The notes below the pieces were generated by a model, which saw only the letters and a program-made list of their open reading frames with translations, was not told where the DNA came from and ran no database searches. DNA of 5,159 bases, taken from Candidatus Avimicrobium faecavium (GTDB lineage Bacteria; Bacillota; Clostridia; Oscillospirales; Ruminococcaceae). Below are positions 4,858 through 5,159 of the stretch, in pieces. The translations under genes and the position numbers were made by a program. Numbering within the stretch: position 1 is the stretch's first letter; each line of letters opens with the position of its first letter. The DNA lies in assembly GCA_904419105.1 (NCBI GenBank), contig CAJFQR010000090.1, forward strand, positions 1-5,159. The letters run 5' to 3'.

Positions 4858-4882
4858 GCAACGGAATGCCGCTTTCCGTTGC
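4858..4882. repeat. Perfect 9-bp inverted repeat abutting the XRE gene promoter
   Basis: GCAACGGAA (4858-4866) and TTCCGTTGC (4874-4882) flank a 7-bp spacer and end exactly at the -35 box. A second, shorter repeat, GCCCC/GGGGC (4885-4889 with 4893-4897), lies in the promoter spacer. The position suits an operator, perhaps for the downstream XRE protein itself. This is inference from symmetry and place only. Confidence 0.45.
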
Positions 4883-4911
4883 TTGCCCCGGCGGGGCCTT
4901 TCCCCTACAAT
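4883..4911 (+). promoter_or_regulatory. Promoter of the truncated XRE gene
   Basis: TTGCCC (4883-4888), a 17-bp spacer, and TACAAT (4906-4911). The leader to the start codon is about 25 nt and contains TAGGAGGT (4928-4935) at 7-nt spacing from ATG 4943. Confidence 0.7.
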
Positions 4912-4942
4912 AGGAAGAGAGATCATATAGGAGGTGTAAGCG

Positions 4943-5080
4943 ATGCGGGAAGCAGAGCTTGGGGCGAGGATCCGGGCCGCCCGCCGGGAGAAGGGGTTCT
5001 CCCAGCAGGAGCTGGCGGACCGTCTCCATGTGGTGCGGCAGACCGTCTCCAAATGGGAGGGCGGGGGTTCACTTAGATAA
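4943..5080 (+). CDS. Truncated XRE-family helix-turn-helix regulator
   Basis: Only 45 residues from ATG 4943 to TAA 5078-5080. Residues 4-39 are a typical XRE/Cro helix-turn-helix: LGARIRAARREKGFSQQELA, then DRLHVVRQTVSKWE. Relatives usually continue with an NG-S-PD segment and two more helices, followed by a further domain. Here the frame gives GGGSLR and stops, so helices 4-5 of the domain are missing. The promoter and ribosome site are intact and strong, which suggests the gene was whole until recently. The sequence after about 5061 is unlike the family and lower in GC, so truncation by insertion or rearrangement (or an assembly error at the end) is likely. The product is probably non-functional. 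A short residual DNA binder cannot be excluded. Confidence 0.75.
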   Translation: MREAELGARIRAARREKGFSQQELADRLHVVRQTVSKWEGGGSLR

Positions 5081-5159
5081 AGATACCACATCAATCCCAC
5101 GCTGACTTTTGCTCAACCGATACAGCCGGAGGGCTGGATAACAAGAAAAGGCGGTATGC
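5063..5159. other. Foreign-looking sequence after a junction
   Basis: GC falls to about 48% by my count over 5072-5159, against clearly higher values in the neighbouring genes. A - strand frame is open from the window edge to a TGA at 5071-5069 (29 codons, ending DVVSLSK), and a + strand frame is also open after the TAA at 5080. This would fit the end of an insertion element with a transposase reading inward, but I recognise no element, no terminal repeat pair and no target duplication. Confidence 0.35.

Noticed and set aside
1..5159. CRISPR array, tRNA or rRNA
   Set aside because: No regularly spaced repeats and no tRNA cloverleaf or rRNA signature were seen on either strand.

Overview
The window looks like chromosomal DNA of a GC-rich member of the Clostridia, most likely an Oscillospiraceae/Ruminococcaceae-type gut bacterium. 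This is inferred from strong AGGAGG ribosome sites, sigma-A promoters (TTGACA/TATACT type), hairpin-plus-U terminators, a YtrA-type GntR/ABC operon, a GerMN-like protein and a purine riboswitch, all with strongly GC-biased third codon positions. No species can be named from the sequence alone.

Layout. (1) 1-528, + strand: C-terminal part of a probable GerMN-like exported protein, cut by the window edge. (2) 529-853: no protein gene that I can support. It holds a weak terminator hairpin, an imperfect inverted repeat, a near-consensus promoter (659-686) and a strong terminator (774-806) about 115 nt further on. Together these predict a short C-rich RNA that is not annotated by any coding frame. 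(3) 854-2771, - strand: a tightly overlapping three-gene operon read right to left, GntR/YtrA-family repressor, ABC ATPase, ABC-2 type permease. Its sigma-A promoter has an inverted repeat over the -10 and start site, and it ends at its own terminator (811-840). (4) 2772-3342: the richest non-coding stretch. Divergent from the GntR promoter lies a + strand promoter (2905-2933), then a purine riboswitch aptamer of the guanine type (2974-3048), then a 15-bp terminator (3076-3131) and a second terminator (3142-3170), but no purine gene. (5) 3343-4751, + strand: two adjacent paralogous SIMPL-domain (DUF541) exported proteins, the second a clear lipoprotein and the first with Phe where the lipobox Cys would be, closed by a terminator at 4784-4807. 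(6) 4943-5080, + strand: an XRE-type DNA-binding protein that runs into a premature stop after about 40 family-like residues. The sequence from about 5061 on is lower in GC and does not continue the family, suggesting an insertion, rearrangement or assembly junction.

How the parts work together. The GntR protein probably represses its own operon, and the ATPase and permease form one exporter, as in YtrAB-like systems that respond to cell-envelope stress. The two SIMPL proteins are probably made from one message and act outside the membrane in an unknown role.

The most interesting elements are non-coding: an apparently orphan guanine-type riboswitch followed by two terminators, and the orphan promoter-terminator unit at 659-806. 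All assignments come from reading the sequence. No search or folding program was run.
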